DNA of 64,000 nucleotides from Lentzea terrae (GTDB lineage Bacteria > Actinomycetota > Actinomycetes > Mycobacteriales > Pseudonocardiaceae): NCBI RefSeq assembly GCF_003265345.1, contig NZ_QFWW01000001.1, positions 201,852-265,851 of the forward strand. Direction: 5' to 3'. The position numbers and the translations under genes were made by a program. A model generated the notes under the pieces. The model saw only the letters and a list, made by a program, of their open reading frames with translations. It had not been told where the DNA came from and searched no databases. Of the stretch, positions 1-8,707 are shown piece after piece (within the stretch, counting starts at the first letter, position 1; the number at the start of each line of letters is the position of its first letter).

Positions 1-1
1 A

Positions 2-244
2 CTGACCGTCGACCTCCACCCGATCTTCCGCAACGACCGGGACATCGACACCGCGGTGCGCAACGCGATCTTCCGCGCGGCCGCCGCGAAGGTGCCGCTC
101 GTCGAGATCATCCCGGGGAAGGGGTCGGGCAAGCTCAAGGGCCGTGTCCTCGCGATGCTGAGGCAGCCCCACCTGAGGAAGCTGTACCGGCGGGTGGAGG
201 TCGCCCCCGGTAACGACGGGATGGTGCTGGTGCACCTGAAGTAG
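2..244 (+). CDS. Smr-domain protein, C-terminal part (5' end outside window)
   Basis: The frame is open from the left edge, so only the last 80 residues are seen. It shows the two hallmarks of the Smr (small MutS-related) fold: a VDLHP segment near the start (the family has LDLHG) and GKGSGKLK about 40 residues later. Smr domains are nucleic-acid nicking or RNA-cleaving modules found alone or at the end of MutS2. With the start missing I cannot say which this is, although a stand-alone small Smr protein is most common in actinobacteria. The GTG at 56 lies inside the domain and is not the true start. Confidence 0.8.
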   Translation: MTVDLHPIFRNDRDIDTAVRNAIFRAAAAKVPLVEIIPGKGSGKLKGRVLAMLRQPHLRKLYRRVEVAPGNDGMVLVHLK

Positions 245-245
245 G

Positions 246-401
246 TCAGTCGCGGACCGACCGCAGGAACGCCTCCCACGCTGCCGGGTTCACCGGCACG
301 TGGGCGGCGGGCGCCTTGGAGTCCCGGATGCCGACGCCGTGGCCGATCTCCACGCAGTCCTGGTCGGTCGGGCTGTAGCTGCTCTTCCGCCACTCGACCA
401 T
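246..401 (-). CDS. DUF397 domain protein (51 aa)
   Basis: A 51-residue protein beginning MVEWRKSSYS, with DCVEIG, VGIRDSK and WEAFLRSV further on. This is the full DUF397 pattern, although the gene is short. It starts 13 bases after the stop of the upstream XRE regulator, and an AGGAGG ribosome site overlaps that stop, so the two are one transcription unit. DUF397 proteins are nearly always paired with XRE/DUF5753 regulators in actinomycetes, and some pairs govern development and antibiotic production in Streptomyces. A partner or antagonist role for the neighbouring regulator is inferred from this pairing. The small size and clear motif leave little doubt that it is real. Confidence 0.9.
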   Translation of the reverse strand: MVEWRKSSYSPTDQDCVEIGHGVGIRDSKAPAAHVPVNPAAWEAFLRSVRD

Positions 402-414
402 CCCGGTCGCCTCC

Positions 415-1233
415 TCAGGACACGATGCTGGTGATCAACTCCCTCGATTCTTCCTTACCCAGCGCAGCACTGTCCATCGTCTTCAACGCATCCTGGTAGA
501 GCCCGATTGATGCCTTGTCGTCGAGAAACAAAGCCGAGTTCAAGCCACCCTTGTAGACGACCGGCTCGTACTTCTCGAACTTCAACAGGGTGAAGTCACC
601 GGTCAGGGCGCGCCCAGCAGGCAGGATCCGGAAGCTGATGTAGGGCCGAACCAACATGCGCAACAACTCGTGCAGCTGCTCAGCCATCACATCGGCGCTG
701 CCGACCTCCGAGTACAGCACTGGCTCGTACACGTAGAAAACGAACTTCTTGTGTCCCGCGACGATGCCGCGCCGATCGATGCGAGCCGCGACCAACTCCG
801 GAATGTCCTCGTCCTTGACGAAGGGCGAGTCCTCGGCGGCAGCGCGCGCGTACGGCTCGATCTGCAGCAGTCCGGGAATGAACAGCGAGCTCCAGATCAC
901 GATCTCCTTGGCGATCCGCTCGTGCAGGATCAACGTCCGGACGTGCGGCGGCAGCACTGACTCGTAGAGCTGGAGCCAGCCCTTCTCCCGCGACTCCAGG
1001 AAAAGTCCCTTCAGGTACTGGAACTCCTCCGGCTTCGCGCCGCACATCCCCAGCAGGAACGTGAACTCCTCCAGGGACGTGCCGCCCTTGCCGTTGACCA
1101 GGTCCGACAGCTTGGCGTGTTCCCAGCCGAGCCGGCGCGCCAGCTCGGACTCCTTCAGACCGGTTCGGGCGATCACCTGGCGAAGGCTGTCGCCGAACTC
1201 CCGTCCCAGCACAGTGGACACTCTCTTTGGCAT
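415..1233 (-). CDS. XRE-family regulator with DUF5753 sensor domain
   Basis: A 272-residue protein. Residues about 12-70 form a helix-turn-helix of the Cro/CI type (LRQVIARTGLKESELARRLG, then KLSDLVNGK). The rest matches the DUF5753 layout: WSSLFIPGLLQ followed by YARAAAE near the start of the domain, and RMLVRPYISFRILPAG in the C-terminal half. Size and order are typical of the actinomycete XRE/DUF5753 family, exemplified by BldB/WhiJ-associated regulators. The DUF397 gene follows 13 bases downstream. Only about 180 bases separate it from the stop of the next cluster, so its promoter must lie in 1234-1410. The ligand or signal is unknown. Confidence 0.93.
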   Translation of the reverse strand: MPKRVSTVLGREFGDSLRQVIARTGLKESELARRLGWEHAKLSDLVNGKGGTSLEEFTFLLGMCGAKPEEFQYLKGLFLESREKGWLQLYESVLPPHVRTLILHERIAKEIVIWSSLFIPGLLQIEPYARAAAEDSPFVKDEDIPELVAARIDRRGIVAGHKKFVFYVYEPVLYSEVGSADVMAEQLHELLRMLVRPYISFRILPAGRALTGDFTLLKFEKYEPVVYKGGLNSALFLDDKASIGLYQDALKTMDSAALGKEESRELITSIVS

Positions 1234-1410
1234 GGCAGCGAAACTAGCCCCGCCGTTCCCCCACGCTCCATCACTTCGGGCCCAAAATGCCCTGAAAGAA
1301 GCAGATGTAGAAGGCTTCTACGAAATCTGGAAACCCGGCCGACTCGGCCAGCCGCTGCGGCGCGGTTCTGCGTCCCCACATCTGCGCTTCTCCCCCAGCT
1401 CGACTGGCAT

Positions 1411-2619
1411 TCAGCCGATGGCGACCACCCTTGCCCACGCGGGTGGCGCGTCCGGCACGTAGTCGGGATCGTCCTCACCGGACAGACGCGGCCGGGGGAA
1501 CAGACCCACCACCGTCCGGCAAGGCGGCCGCGCCTCGGGCCAGGGTGTCTGGCCATCGGTCAGGGCAACGACAACGTCGGGCCGGGGACTCGTGCGCAGG
1601 GCTTGGGCGAAGCCGGCCCGCAGGTCGGTGCCGCCACCGCCCACCAACGGGATTCCCTCCGCGCGGCACAGCGGATGCGTGACGCGGGCGGCGGCGTCGC
1701 ACGACACCACCGAGACGAGGTCGCGCCGGCCGCCCACCGCGCGGGCGATCGCGGCGATTTCCAGGAGTGCGCTGCCCAGTTCGGTGTCGCTCACCGAGCC
1801 GGAGGTGTCGACGATGATGACGACGCGGGGCGGTCGGCGGCGCAGGCTCGGCAGGACGACGCCGGGCAGCGACCTGCGGGACGGCCGGCCGTAGGTGTAG
1901 TCCTCGCTCACCCCGGCGCTGGACACGGCCGACCGGACCGCCGCGCCGAGCAGTTCGCGCCACGGCTGGGGTGGGTGGAACGCCTCCTCCGCCCAGCGTT
2001 GCCAGCCCTGCGGGACGTCGCCACGACCGATGAGGCCCTGCGCCACCCGGAACCGAACGGCGTCCCGTTCCTGCGTGGAAAGCCCGTGCGCGCCGTCCGG
2101 GCCCAGGTCCCACCCGCGCTCCAGGCCGTCGGCGCCGCTACCGCAGTCGAGCCACGTGAAGGCGTTGGTGTGCGGGCCGAGCCGGAACTGGCGCAGGTAG
2201 TCCTCCATCAGCTGGCCCGAGTGCAACCGGAGCGAGGACGGCAGGACCGCGCCTTCAGGACACACCAGGCCGTCGCCGAACACGTCGTCGTTGATCTCGC
2301 AGTCCGCGGCGATGTTCATCCGCAGCCGCTCGCCCGGCCCCGTCAGCTCGTGCTGCACCGCGAACCGGTCGCCGCGCCCGTGGTGGTCGCGGAGCAGGTG
2401 CGAGACCTCGTGCACCCAGATCCCGGCGAGCTCCTCCACCGGGGTGCGGTCGACGAACAACGGCGAGACGTAGCAACGCCAGTGCCGGTCGACGGCCATC
2501 GTGGGCACCTGCTGTGACTCCACGACGTGCAGAGCGAACAACGCCGTCGCCAGGTACGGCCGGCACCGGACCGCGTACAAACGAGCGGCGAACAGCTTCT
2601 CCTCGTCGAGACTCGTCAT
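1411..2619 (-). CDS. VWA-like / putative metallopeptidase (DUF2201 type) protein
   Basis: A 402-residue protein starting MTSLDEEKLF; the ATG at 2619 overlaps the stop of the ATPase gene as ATGA. Residues about 10-130 match the DUF2201 N-terminal putative metallopeptidase domain, with HEVSH (an HExxH zinc motif) in VHEVSHLLRDHH. The C-terminal half is a von Willebrand A-like domain with a MIDAS-type DTSGSVS, later GGGGTDL and LTDGQTPWP. Such proteins pair with MoxR ATPases, which are thought to act as chaperones inserting metal or remodelling targets. A frame open further upstream overlaps the ATPase gene by over 500 bases and is not credible as the start. The target of this pair is unknown. 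Confidence 0.88.
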   Translation of the reverse strand: MTSLDEEKLFAARLYAVRCRPYLATALFALHVVESQQVPTMAVDRHWRCYVSPLFVDRTPVEELAGIWVHEVSHLLRDHHGRGDRFAVQHELTGPGERLRMNIAADCEINDDVFGDGLVCPEGAVLPSSLRLHSGQLMEDYLRQFRLGPHTNAFTWLDCGSGADGLERGWDLGPDGAHGLSTQERDAVRFRVAQGLIGRGDVPQGWQRWAEEAFHPPQPWRELLGAAVRSAVSSAGVSEDYTYGRPSRRSLPGVVLPSLRRRPPRVVIIVDTSGSVSDTELGSALLEIAAIARAVGGRRDLVSVVSCDAAARVTHPLCRAEGIPLVGGGGTDLRAGFAQALRTSPRPDVVVALTDGQTPWPEARPPCRTVVGLFPRPRLSGEDDPDYVPDAPPAWARVVAIG

Positions 2620-3815
2620 CGAGCACCCACGCGGTCCGCGTGCCTTGCCACACCCACGGCTTCGGCGAGCCGTTCGATCTCCGCGGGAACCAGCCAGTCG
2701 TCCCGGCGCAACGCGGCGAGCGTGGAGGCGGGCACGACGACCAGGTCGGGGGCTCCGGTTTCCAGGGCCAGCACCAGCACCGACCACGCGGCGTTCCAGC
2801 GGGCCTCGTCCGGTCGTTTGCGCACCGCCTCCACCACGCCGTCGAGCACCACCTGGCGCAGGTCGCCGCGGTCGGGCAGGACAGCAGACGCCGGGTCCGC
2901 GAGCAGCGTCTCGGGATCCGGCAGGTCCATCCGGTCGAGGTTCGCCAGCAGCTCCAGGCCAGGGCCATCGCCGACGGCGCCGCGCACCAACATCGACAGC
3001 ACTTCCCGGGAGGCACCCGCCGCAGTAGCGAACGCGATCAGGCGCAACGCCATCTCCCAGCTGCGCGGCGAGGGCCACGGACCGCCGCGGCGTGCTTCGC
3101 TCTTCGGCAGTTGATGCACGAGATTTGGCCGTACGGCAAGAAGTTCGCACACGGCCCTACGGGCAAAAGCAACCGCATCGGTCAGGCGCCCCGAATCCAG
3201 CAGTGGCAACGTCGCGAGAGGCCAAGTCCCACCCAGCCCGCGCACCACGACGTCGTGGTCGTACCTCCACTGCAGATGGACGAACCGGTTGGCCAGCGGT
3301 GGACTCAACTCCCAGCCGTCAGCGGCGGAGGAACGCGGGTTGGCAGCTGCCACGATCCGGACGCCAGGCGGAAGTTGCAGGGCACCGATCCGCCGTTCCA
3401 GCACCACGCGCAGCAACGCGGCCTGGACCGCGGGCGGCGCGGTGGACAGCTCGTCCAGGAACAGCAGCCCGTGGCCCGCGCGGACCAGGCGCACGGCCCA
3501 GTCGGGCGGGGCCATCGGCACGCCCTGCGTCGCCGGGTCGTCGCCGACCACCGGCAGACCGGCGAAGTCGGACGGCTCGTGCACGCTGGCGATCACCGTG
3601 GTCAGCGGCAGGTCGAGAGCGTCGGCGAGCTGGGTCAGCGCCGCGGTCTTGCCGATGCCCGGCTCGCCCCACAGCAGCACCGGCAGGTCGGCGGACACGG
3701 CCAGCGTCAGGGCTTCCAGCTGGATGTCGGAACGCGGTTCGGTGGTCGTGTTGCCCAGCAGGGCAAGCAGGTTTGCGGCGGCATCGAGCCGAGCAGCAGT
3801 CATGTACGTGGTCAC
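2616..3815 (-). CDS. MoxR-like AAA+ ATPase
   Basis: A 399-residue AAA+ protein. Walker A is GEPGIGKT near residue 54, Walker B is GLLFLDE, and the sensor segment ANPRSS follows. This is the arrangement of the MoxR/AAA_5 group. The GTG at 3815 overlaps the previous gene's stop. An in-frame ATG at 3803 has a fair AAGGTGA site in front and is an equally good start. The gene is the middle of a tightly coupled trio (unknown protein, ATPase, VWA protein), the classic MoxR-VWA arrangement. By analogy the ATPase remodels or loads a client together with the VWA/metallopeptidase partner; nothing in the sequence identifies the client. Confidence 0.9.
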   Translation of the reverse strand: MTTYMTAARLDAAANLLALLGNTTTEPRSDIQLEALTLAVSADLPVLLWGEPGIGKTAALTQLADALDLPLTTVIASVHEPSDFAGLPVVGDDPATQGVPMAPPDWAVRLVRAGHGLLFLDELSTAPPAVQAALLRVVLERRIGALQLPPGVRIVAAANPRSSAADGWELSPPLANRFVHLQWRYDHDVVVRGLGGTWPLATLPLLDSGRLTDAVAFARRAVCELLAVRPNLVHQLPKSEARRGGPWPSPRSWEMALRLIAFATAAGASREVLSMLVRGAVGDGPGLELLANLDRMDLPDPETLLADPASAVLPDRGDLRQVVLDGVVEAVRKRPDEARWNAAWSVLVLALETGAPDLVVVPASTLAALRRDDWLVPAEIERLAEAVGVARHADRVGAR

Positions 3816-4900
3816 CTTGGGGTTCGACGAGTGTCCTTAGTGGATGGAACGCGGGCTGTCCTGGAGAGCCCGGCCCGGTAGAGTCCGTACGTCAGTCGAC
3901 GAGCTTTCTCCAGCTCGTGTTCGGCGGCGACGGCGTCGATCGTCTGCAGGCACGGCAACGGTTTGCCGCCCAACGCGACCAGCAGGTCCTCGCGGCGGAG
4001 CTCGTCGGTGTCGTGGTCCAACGGGACGAGCACACCGTCCACCAAGCCCAGCCGGTGCGTGTCGCCACGACAGGAAACGAAGCGGAAAACCGTTGAACTG
4101 CTTGGACTTCGTACCGGCGACTGACCGGGCAGGAGCGCCGACGCGACGAGCGGGTGCAGGCGATCGGCGTCGATCAGCCCGGCGTGCAACAGCTCCACGT
4201 CCGGCGCCACCCAGGTCGACGCGTCGGGCAGTTCGACCGCGTCACCCGAAGCTTCAGGGTTCAGCACGAACCGGCGCCGCGAACCGAGCCGCACGGCGAC
4301 GGGTCCGTCCGCACGCCCCTCGGCGCGCAGCAGCAACGCGGCCTCGCCCTGCCAGTGAACTGTGGGGTCACGGCCCGGCGTCCCGGACCGTTCCCGCAGC
4401 TCAGCGGCCCTGCGTGCGTCCCACAGATGCCGGTGCAGGTCGAGCCGGAACCGCCGGCTGGGCCGGGGATGGGGATGCCCGGTCACGGGACTCCCCCGCT
4501 CCCACAGCGCGAGGCTGATCCGCTGACCGGCATCCGCCCAGGCCGGCGGCGTGCGCGCGACGAGGTGCACAGCGCCGTATCGAGCGAGGGGAACGGTGAG
4601 GCCAGGCCGTAACAGGCCGTCGGGACTGATTCGCGGAAAGTGCCAGCGCAGCAGGTCAGGGGCGAGGTGACGAAGATCGGCGCGGACCGTTCCGGCGAAC
4701 TGAGCGCCATGGGTGCGAGCCAGGGCCCGCAGGTTCAGATCCACGTCGACCCGCGCGGCAGCGCAGGCCCCGGACCAGTCGCCCACGGCACGGCGGGCGG
4801 TCGCTGACTCGATCATCGACGTCGGCACGGCGAACTCGCGCACGTGCGACCAGAAAGTGAGGCGGGAACGTCCGTTCGCGGTCAGTGGGCGCATCAGCAC
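3812..4900 (-). CDS. Uncharacterised protein of the MoxR/VWA module (362 aa)
   Basis: I do not recognise a domain. The 362-residue protein is rich in Arg, Leu and Ala, has no membrane segment or signal peptide, and looks like a soluble cytoplasmic protein. It is the promoter-proximal gene of the MoxR/VWA trio and overlaps the ATPase start by four bases, so translation is coupled and it probably belongs to the same complex or process. Start choice is between the ATG at 4900 (MLMRPL) and the one at 4894. Coding bias is normal for this genome. It could be an adaptor or client of the ATPase; that is inference from position only. Confidence 0.75.
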   Translation of the reverse strand: MLMRPLTANGRSRLTFWSHVREFAVPTSMIESATARRAVGDWSGACAAARVDVDLNLRALARTHGAQFAGTVRADLRHLAPDLLRWHFPRISPDGLLRPGLTVPLARYGAVHLVARTPPAWADAGQRISLALWERGSPVTGHPHPRPSRRFRLDLHRHLWDARRAAELRERSGTPGRDPTVHWQGEAALLLRAEGRADGPVAVRLGSRRRFVLNPEASGDAVELPDASTWVAPDVELLHAGLIDADRLHPLVASALLPGQSPVRSPSSSTVFRFVSCRGDTHRLGLVDGVLVPLDHDTDELRREDLLVALGGKPLPCLQTIDAVAAEHELEKARRLTYGLYRAGLSRTARVPSTKDTRRTPR

Positions 4901-4976
4901 TCACCTTTTGCGAACGAGACCCCCGATCTGCTCCAGGAGGTAGCCATCGCAGCAACCGTAGCAGGCTTCCCGGGCT

Positions 4977-5756
4977 TCAGCGATCATGTTCCGCCGGAAT
5001 GCCCGCCAGTTCCTCCGTGACGCTCGTGAACGCCTCCGGCTGCACCCGCAGCACCCCGAGGAACGGATGCGTCATCCCGAGGCACAACGCGCACACGAAC
5101 GCGAGCACCCCCGCCGTCACGCCCATCTGCACCACGTGCCGCAACCGTGCCGTGAACCCGATGAGCAACGGGAACACGATCATGCCCACCGCACCGACGA
5201 GCGTGCCGATGAGCATGACCTTGCCGGTGTTGTCGAGCCCGCCCGCCTGGTCCAGCCGGTCCCGCCGCAGGTCCGTGATCTCCCGCAACCGCTCCAGCAC
5301 CCGTTCCCGCGCGCTCTTCACCTGGTCCGGCGTGGCCGGCAGGGACAGGACCTCGGTGTGCAGCGAGTTCAACGTCTCGGTGGTGCGCTCGTCGGACTCG
5401 CCGCGAGCCAGCCGCTCCCATTCCTCGTCCGCCACCAGTTTCGGGTACTCGCGCAACAACGACCGAATGCGATCACGTTGCGGCTGCGGCATCACAGCGG
5501 TCTGCCAGTAGGCGTCGGCGACTGAAGCGGCCTCGCGGGCGGCGTTGTCCTCGGCGGTGCCGCTGTCCTCCCACACGATCACCATGTAGAAGGCCAGCGC
5601 CACGATGAAGAGGCCGCTGACCACCGCGCCGAGGAAGCCGCGCGAGTCCGCGTCGCGGTCGTCGGCCTGTTCGTGCACGCGCGAACGGCCGAACAGGAGA
5701 CAGGCGGCGACGGTGACGGCCACCGACGCGACAACGATGACTAGCGCGGTCCACAT
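4977..5756 (-). CDS. DUF4239-type membrane protein
   Basis: A protein of about 259 residues with two N-terminal membrane segments (ALVIVVASVAVTVAACLLF and FLGAVVSGLFIVALAFYMVI), a charged soluble middle of about 110 residues, and two C-terminal membrane segments (VMLIGTLVGAVGMIVFPLLI and MGVTAGVLAFVCALCLG). This matches DUF4239/bestrophin-like proteins of actinobacteria. I prefer the ATG at 5756 (MWTALV), because a GGGGAG ribosome site sits nine bases before it; ATGs at 5765 and 5783 are alternatives. It stands alone, with a 76-base gap after the MoxR cluster. Function is unknown; channel activity would be speculation. Confidence 0.8.
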   Translation of the reverse strand: MWTALVIVVASVAVTVAACLLFGRSRVHEQADDRDADSRGFLGAVVSGLFIVALAFYMVIVWEDSGTAEDNAAREAASVADAYWQTAVMPQPQRDRIRSLLREYPKLVADEEWERLARGESDERTTETLNSLHTEVLSLPATPDQVKSARERVLERLREITDLRRDRLDQAGGLDNTGKVMLIGTLVGAVGMIVFPLLIGFTARLRHVVQMGVTAGVLAFVCALCLGMTHPFLGVLRVQPEAFTSVTEELAGIPAEHDR

Positions 5757-5924
5757 GGCCTCCATCTCCCCACAGCGGGACACCGTTTGACCACCAACAC
5801 CACGCTTCTCGGCGGTCTCCGCCGCCCGTCAAGAGCAACCGAGGTTGATCATGCGCACCGCTGGTCCACATGGGAGCGCTAACAAAGAACCGTTGGACAC
5901 GAATAGGAGAACCGCGCCGCCAAC

Positions 5925-5946
5925 GTCCTCAACGGAGAGTGAGGAC
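5925..5946. promoter_or_regulatory. Inverted repeat upstream of the secreted repeat protein
   Basis: GTCCTCA at 5925-5931 and its exact complement TGAGGAC at 5940-5946 with an 8-base loop, about 75 bases before the ATG at 6023. It lies in the 266-base gap between two divergent genes (5757-6022). It could be an operator or an mRNA hairpin; no poly-T follows, so a terminator is unlikely. I see nothing else convincing in this gap. Confidence 0.35.
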
Positions 5947-6022
5947 CGCGTGATCAACGGCCGGTGACAACCCCGCCGAACCGTGCCAACCTGTGCCCCG
6001 GCCCCGACCGGGAAGGCGTCGC

Positions 6023-8086
6023 ATGCGCGTACCGATCCTCATCGCTGTCGTCCTGCTGGTTCCCCTGCTCACCCCCGGCCCACCGGTCGCCGCAGCCGAG
6101 GTGTGGCGCACCCAGTTCGACGAAGCGGTGTACGGAGACGTCACGGTCATCGGCAACACCGTCCTGACCTGCCCGACGCCCGAGCAGGCGGGGGAAAGCC
6201 CCAAGCACCCGGTGCAGTCCTGTGTGGATGCCTTGAACCGCAAGGGTCACGGCCCGTCGGCGCAGAACAACGGCCACCGCATGTCGTGGACCGACGTCGA
6301 TGCCGACCCGACGACGTTCAACTCGTCGACCGCCCGGCTGACCATCCCGGAACAGGCCACCGTCGCCTACGCCAAGCTGGGCTGGGCGGGCAGCGCGACC
6401 TGCCACCACTCCACCGCGGCACCCGGCAAACCGCAGGACCCGGTCACCCTCAACGGCACGAAGATCAGCCCCGATCGGTTCGTCCTCGACTCACCGGACC
6501 ACCTCTCGCACACCGACACCGCCTTCTACAGCGCCGAAGCCGACGTCACCCGCGCGCTCAGGAGCGGCACGGTGACGGTCGGCAACGTCTGGGCGCCGCA
6601 AGGGTTCGACTGCTTCGGCGGCTGGTCGCTGACGGTCGTCTGGAAGTTTCCCGGCCCCACCGCGGCGGCCCCGGCCAAGCGCCACGTCTCGGTGCACGGC
6701 GGGCACGTCCGGCTGCCCACGAAACTCCCGGTGCTGAGCACCCCGATCGCCCCGACGCACCCGGCCGGCGGGGTCGCCCGCCTCGGCATCACCGCCTACG
6801 AGGGCGACTGGGCCACCGAGGGCGACCAGCTGCTGGTCGGCAAGACCGCGGTCGGAGGCCGCAACGCGTTCGTCTCCCAGGCCCAGGGCGTGGTGCAACC
6901 CAGCTCCCCCAACAACATGAGCATCGACGCCCGCACGTTCACCCTCGACGACAACGCGCTCGAGCCGGGCAGCAAGAGCGCCGAGCTGACGTTCCGCCGG
7001 GCCGAGGACGCGTTCCTGGTGCAGAACATCGCCTGGTCGTTCCCGCTGCCCGAGCTGACCCTGGCCGTCACCCCGGAACAGCCCGCCGCCCACGCGAAGG
7101 ACACCGTCGCCCAAACCGCGACCGTCACGAACACAGGTGACGCCCCAGCAGCAGACGTGTCAGTTTGCGGCCAGAAAATCGGCGCAATCGCGCCACACCA
7201 GAAAGCCACGCGCACCTGCACGTCCCAAGCGGCGGACGACGACTACCAGATGACGGTCACCGCAAACGGCGCCAGCCTCGCCGCAGATCCGCTCACCGCG
7301 CAGAAGACCGCAAAGGTCGACGTTCTGCACCCGGCATTGCGCGCAACAACGACAACCGAGCCGATGACCGCACTACCCGGACAAGTTGTTAAATTCTCAA
7401 CAACTGTGACGAACATTGGCGACACCCCGTTGTTCGATCTCGACGCGCGCACGGCCGCCAACGGTTGCACCCGAATGCAAGGTCAGCTCGACCCAGGTGC
7501 CGCCGCCACGGTCGACTGCTCCGCCCCGGCCGGTGACGAGACCGGCGCCCTGACCTCCACGGTCAGGGCGACCGACAAGATCGGCGGCAGGGTCGAGGCG
7601 AGCGCGTCCGTGCAGGTCAGGGTTATCCACCCGAGGCTGACCCTCACGGCGCTCTGGTCGAAGGACCGCGCGGAGGACGGGGAGCTGGTCACGGTCACCG
7701 TCACCGTCGGCAACCCGTCCGACCTGCCGATCTCCGGCGTCGAGGTGGCCGGTGAGCCCGCCGCGTGCCGCCGGACGTTCCCGGAACTGCGACCGGGAGA
7801 GCGCCTCACCTACACCTGCCGGGTGAGCGCTCCGGTGAATTCTCGGTTGACGGTGTCCGGCGCGGGAGCGGGTCAGGCCATCAGTGAAAGCGCCGTCGTG
7901 CGGATCGAATCGTCGAACGCGCCGCTGCCGACCGTTCAACCGCGACCTGACGATCCCGCACCTCCACGCCCGGTCGCGCACGTTCAGCAGGTGTCGAAAC
8001 CGGCCGTCGGTGGCGTCGCCGCGGTAATCGGCGTGATCGGCATGGTGATCGTCGCGAGCGCGTTTTCCGGTCTGGGCAGGCGGTGA
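6023..8086 (+). CDS. Secreted, membrane-anchored DUF11/CARDB-like repeat protein
   Basis: 687 residues from the ATG at 6023, chosen because GGGAAGG precedes it and the signal peptide MRVPILIAVVLLVPLLTPG then begins at residue 1. The N-terminal 330 residues form a domain with Cys pairs and a GxDCFGGWSL segment resembling DUF3344-like actinobacterial surface proteins. Then come three Ig-like repeats starting with TLAVTPEQPAAHAKDTV, ALRATTTTEPMTALPGQVV and RLTLTALWSKDRAEDGELV, each with VTNxGD or VTVGNPSD and a Cys, as in DUF11/CARDB adhesin repeats. A C-terminal hydrophobic segment (GGVAAVIGVIGMVIVASAF) ends in RR, anchoring it in the membrane. Its likely role is at the cell surface; the ligand is unknown. 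DNA of the first repeat is noticeably less G+C-rich than the rest. Confidence 0.85.
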   Translation: MRVPILIAVVLLVPLLTPGPPVAAAEVWRTQFDEAVYGDVTVIGNTVLTCPTPEQAGESPKHPVQSCVDALNRKGHGPSAQNNGHRMSWTDVDADPTTFNSSTARLTIPEQATVAYAKLGWAGSATCHHSTAAPGKPQDPVTLNGTKISPDRFVLDSPDHLSHTDTAFYSAEADVTRALRSGTVTVGNVWAPQGFDCFGGWSLTVVWKFPGPTAAAPAKRHVSVHGGHVRLPTKLPVLSTPIAPTHPAGGVARLGITAYEGDWATEGDQLLVGKTAVGGRNAFVSQAQGVVQPSSPNNMSIDARTFTLDDNALEPGSKSAELTFRRAEDAFLVQNIAWSFPLPELTLAVTPEQPAAHAKDTVAQTATVTNTGDAPAADVSVCGQKIGAIAPHQKATRTCTSQAADDDYQMTVTANGASLAADPLTAQKTAKVDVLHPALRATTTTEPMTALPGQVVKFSTTVTNIGDTPLFDLDARTAANGCTRMQGQLDPGAAATVDCSAPAGDETGALTSTVRATDKIGGRVEASASVQVRVIHPRLTLTALWSKDRAEDGELVTVTVTVGNPSDLPISGVEVAGEPAACRRTFPELRPGERLTYTCRVSAPVNSRLTVSGAGAGQAISESAVVRIESSNAPLPTVQPRPDDPAPPRPVAHVQQVSKPAVGGVAAVIGVIGMVIVASAFSGLGRR

Positions 8087-8152
8087 CCGCGGCAATTCCA
8101 CATTTTGGAGACAAGCGTGTTCCTTTAGCCCGGAATGCGGTAGAAGGACCTC

Positions 8153-8707
8153 ATGGAGATCACCGCCTTCCTGGACCGCAAGCTGGCCCGCCGGTTCCGG
8201 ACGTACGACTCCGACGGCGACGGGTTCATCGGGCGCGAGGACTTCACACAGGCGGGTGAGCGCACCACCAAAGCGTTCGGGTTAGCCGACGACGACCCGA
8301 AGGCCGTCCGGTTCCACGACACGTTGATCGGGCTGTGGGAGCAGCTCTCCTCCGTCACCGACCAGGACCACAACGGGCGCATCAGCCTGGAGGAGTACCA
8401 GAAGGCGTTCGCGAACGGCCTGCTGGAGACGCCGGAGTCGTTCGAGGAGGGCTATCTGCCGTTCCTGGACGCGTTGCTGGCCATCGCGGACGAGGACGGC
8501 GACGGCAAGCTGACCGTCGAGGAGCACGTCACGTGGACCGGCGCGCTGATGAACCTGTCGGAGGCGGACGCGCGGATGATCCACGACATCCTGTCCGACG
8601 ACGACGAGCTGATGTCCACGCAGGCACTGTTGGACGCGATCCGGGAGTTCTACTTCTCGGAGGATCCGGCGGCGTCCGGCAACTGGCTGCTGGGATCGCT
8701 GGACTGA
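8153..8707 (+). CDS. Calerythrin-like EF-hand calcium-binding protein, paralogue 1
   Basis: 184 residues with EF-hand loops DSDGDGFIGRED (residues 19-30), DQDHNGRISLEE and DEDGDGKLTVEE. The fourth loop is degenerate (SDDDELMSTQAL) and probably does not bind calcium. The size and helical layout match calerythrin of Saccharopolyspora and the sarcoplasmic-type calcium-binding proteins of actinomycetes. There is no signal peptide, so it is cytoplasmic. The stop overlaps the next start by one base (TGATG), tying it to the GNAT gene. A close paralogue lies at 11892-12449, starting with almost the same ten residues and ending with the same FSEDP...WLLG tail. A calcium buffer or sensor role is inferred from the family. 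Confidence 0.93.
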   Translation: MEITAFLDRKLARRFRTYDSDGDGFIGREDFTQAGERTTKAFGLADDDPKAVRFHDTLIGLWEQLSSVTDQDHNGRISLEEYQKAFANGLLETPESFEEGYLPFLDALLAIADEDGDGKLTVEEHVTWTGALMNLSEADARMIHDILSDDDELMSTQALLDAIREFYFSEDPAASGNWLLGSLD

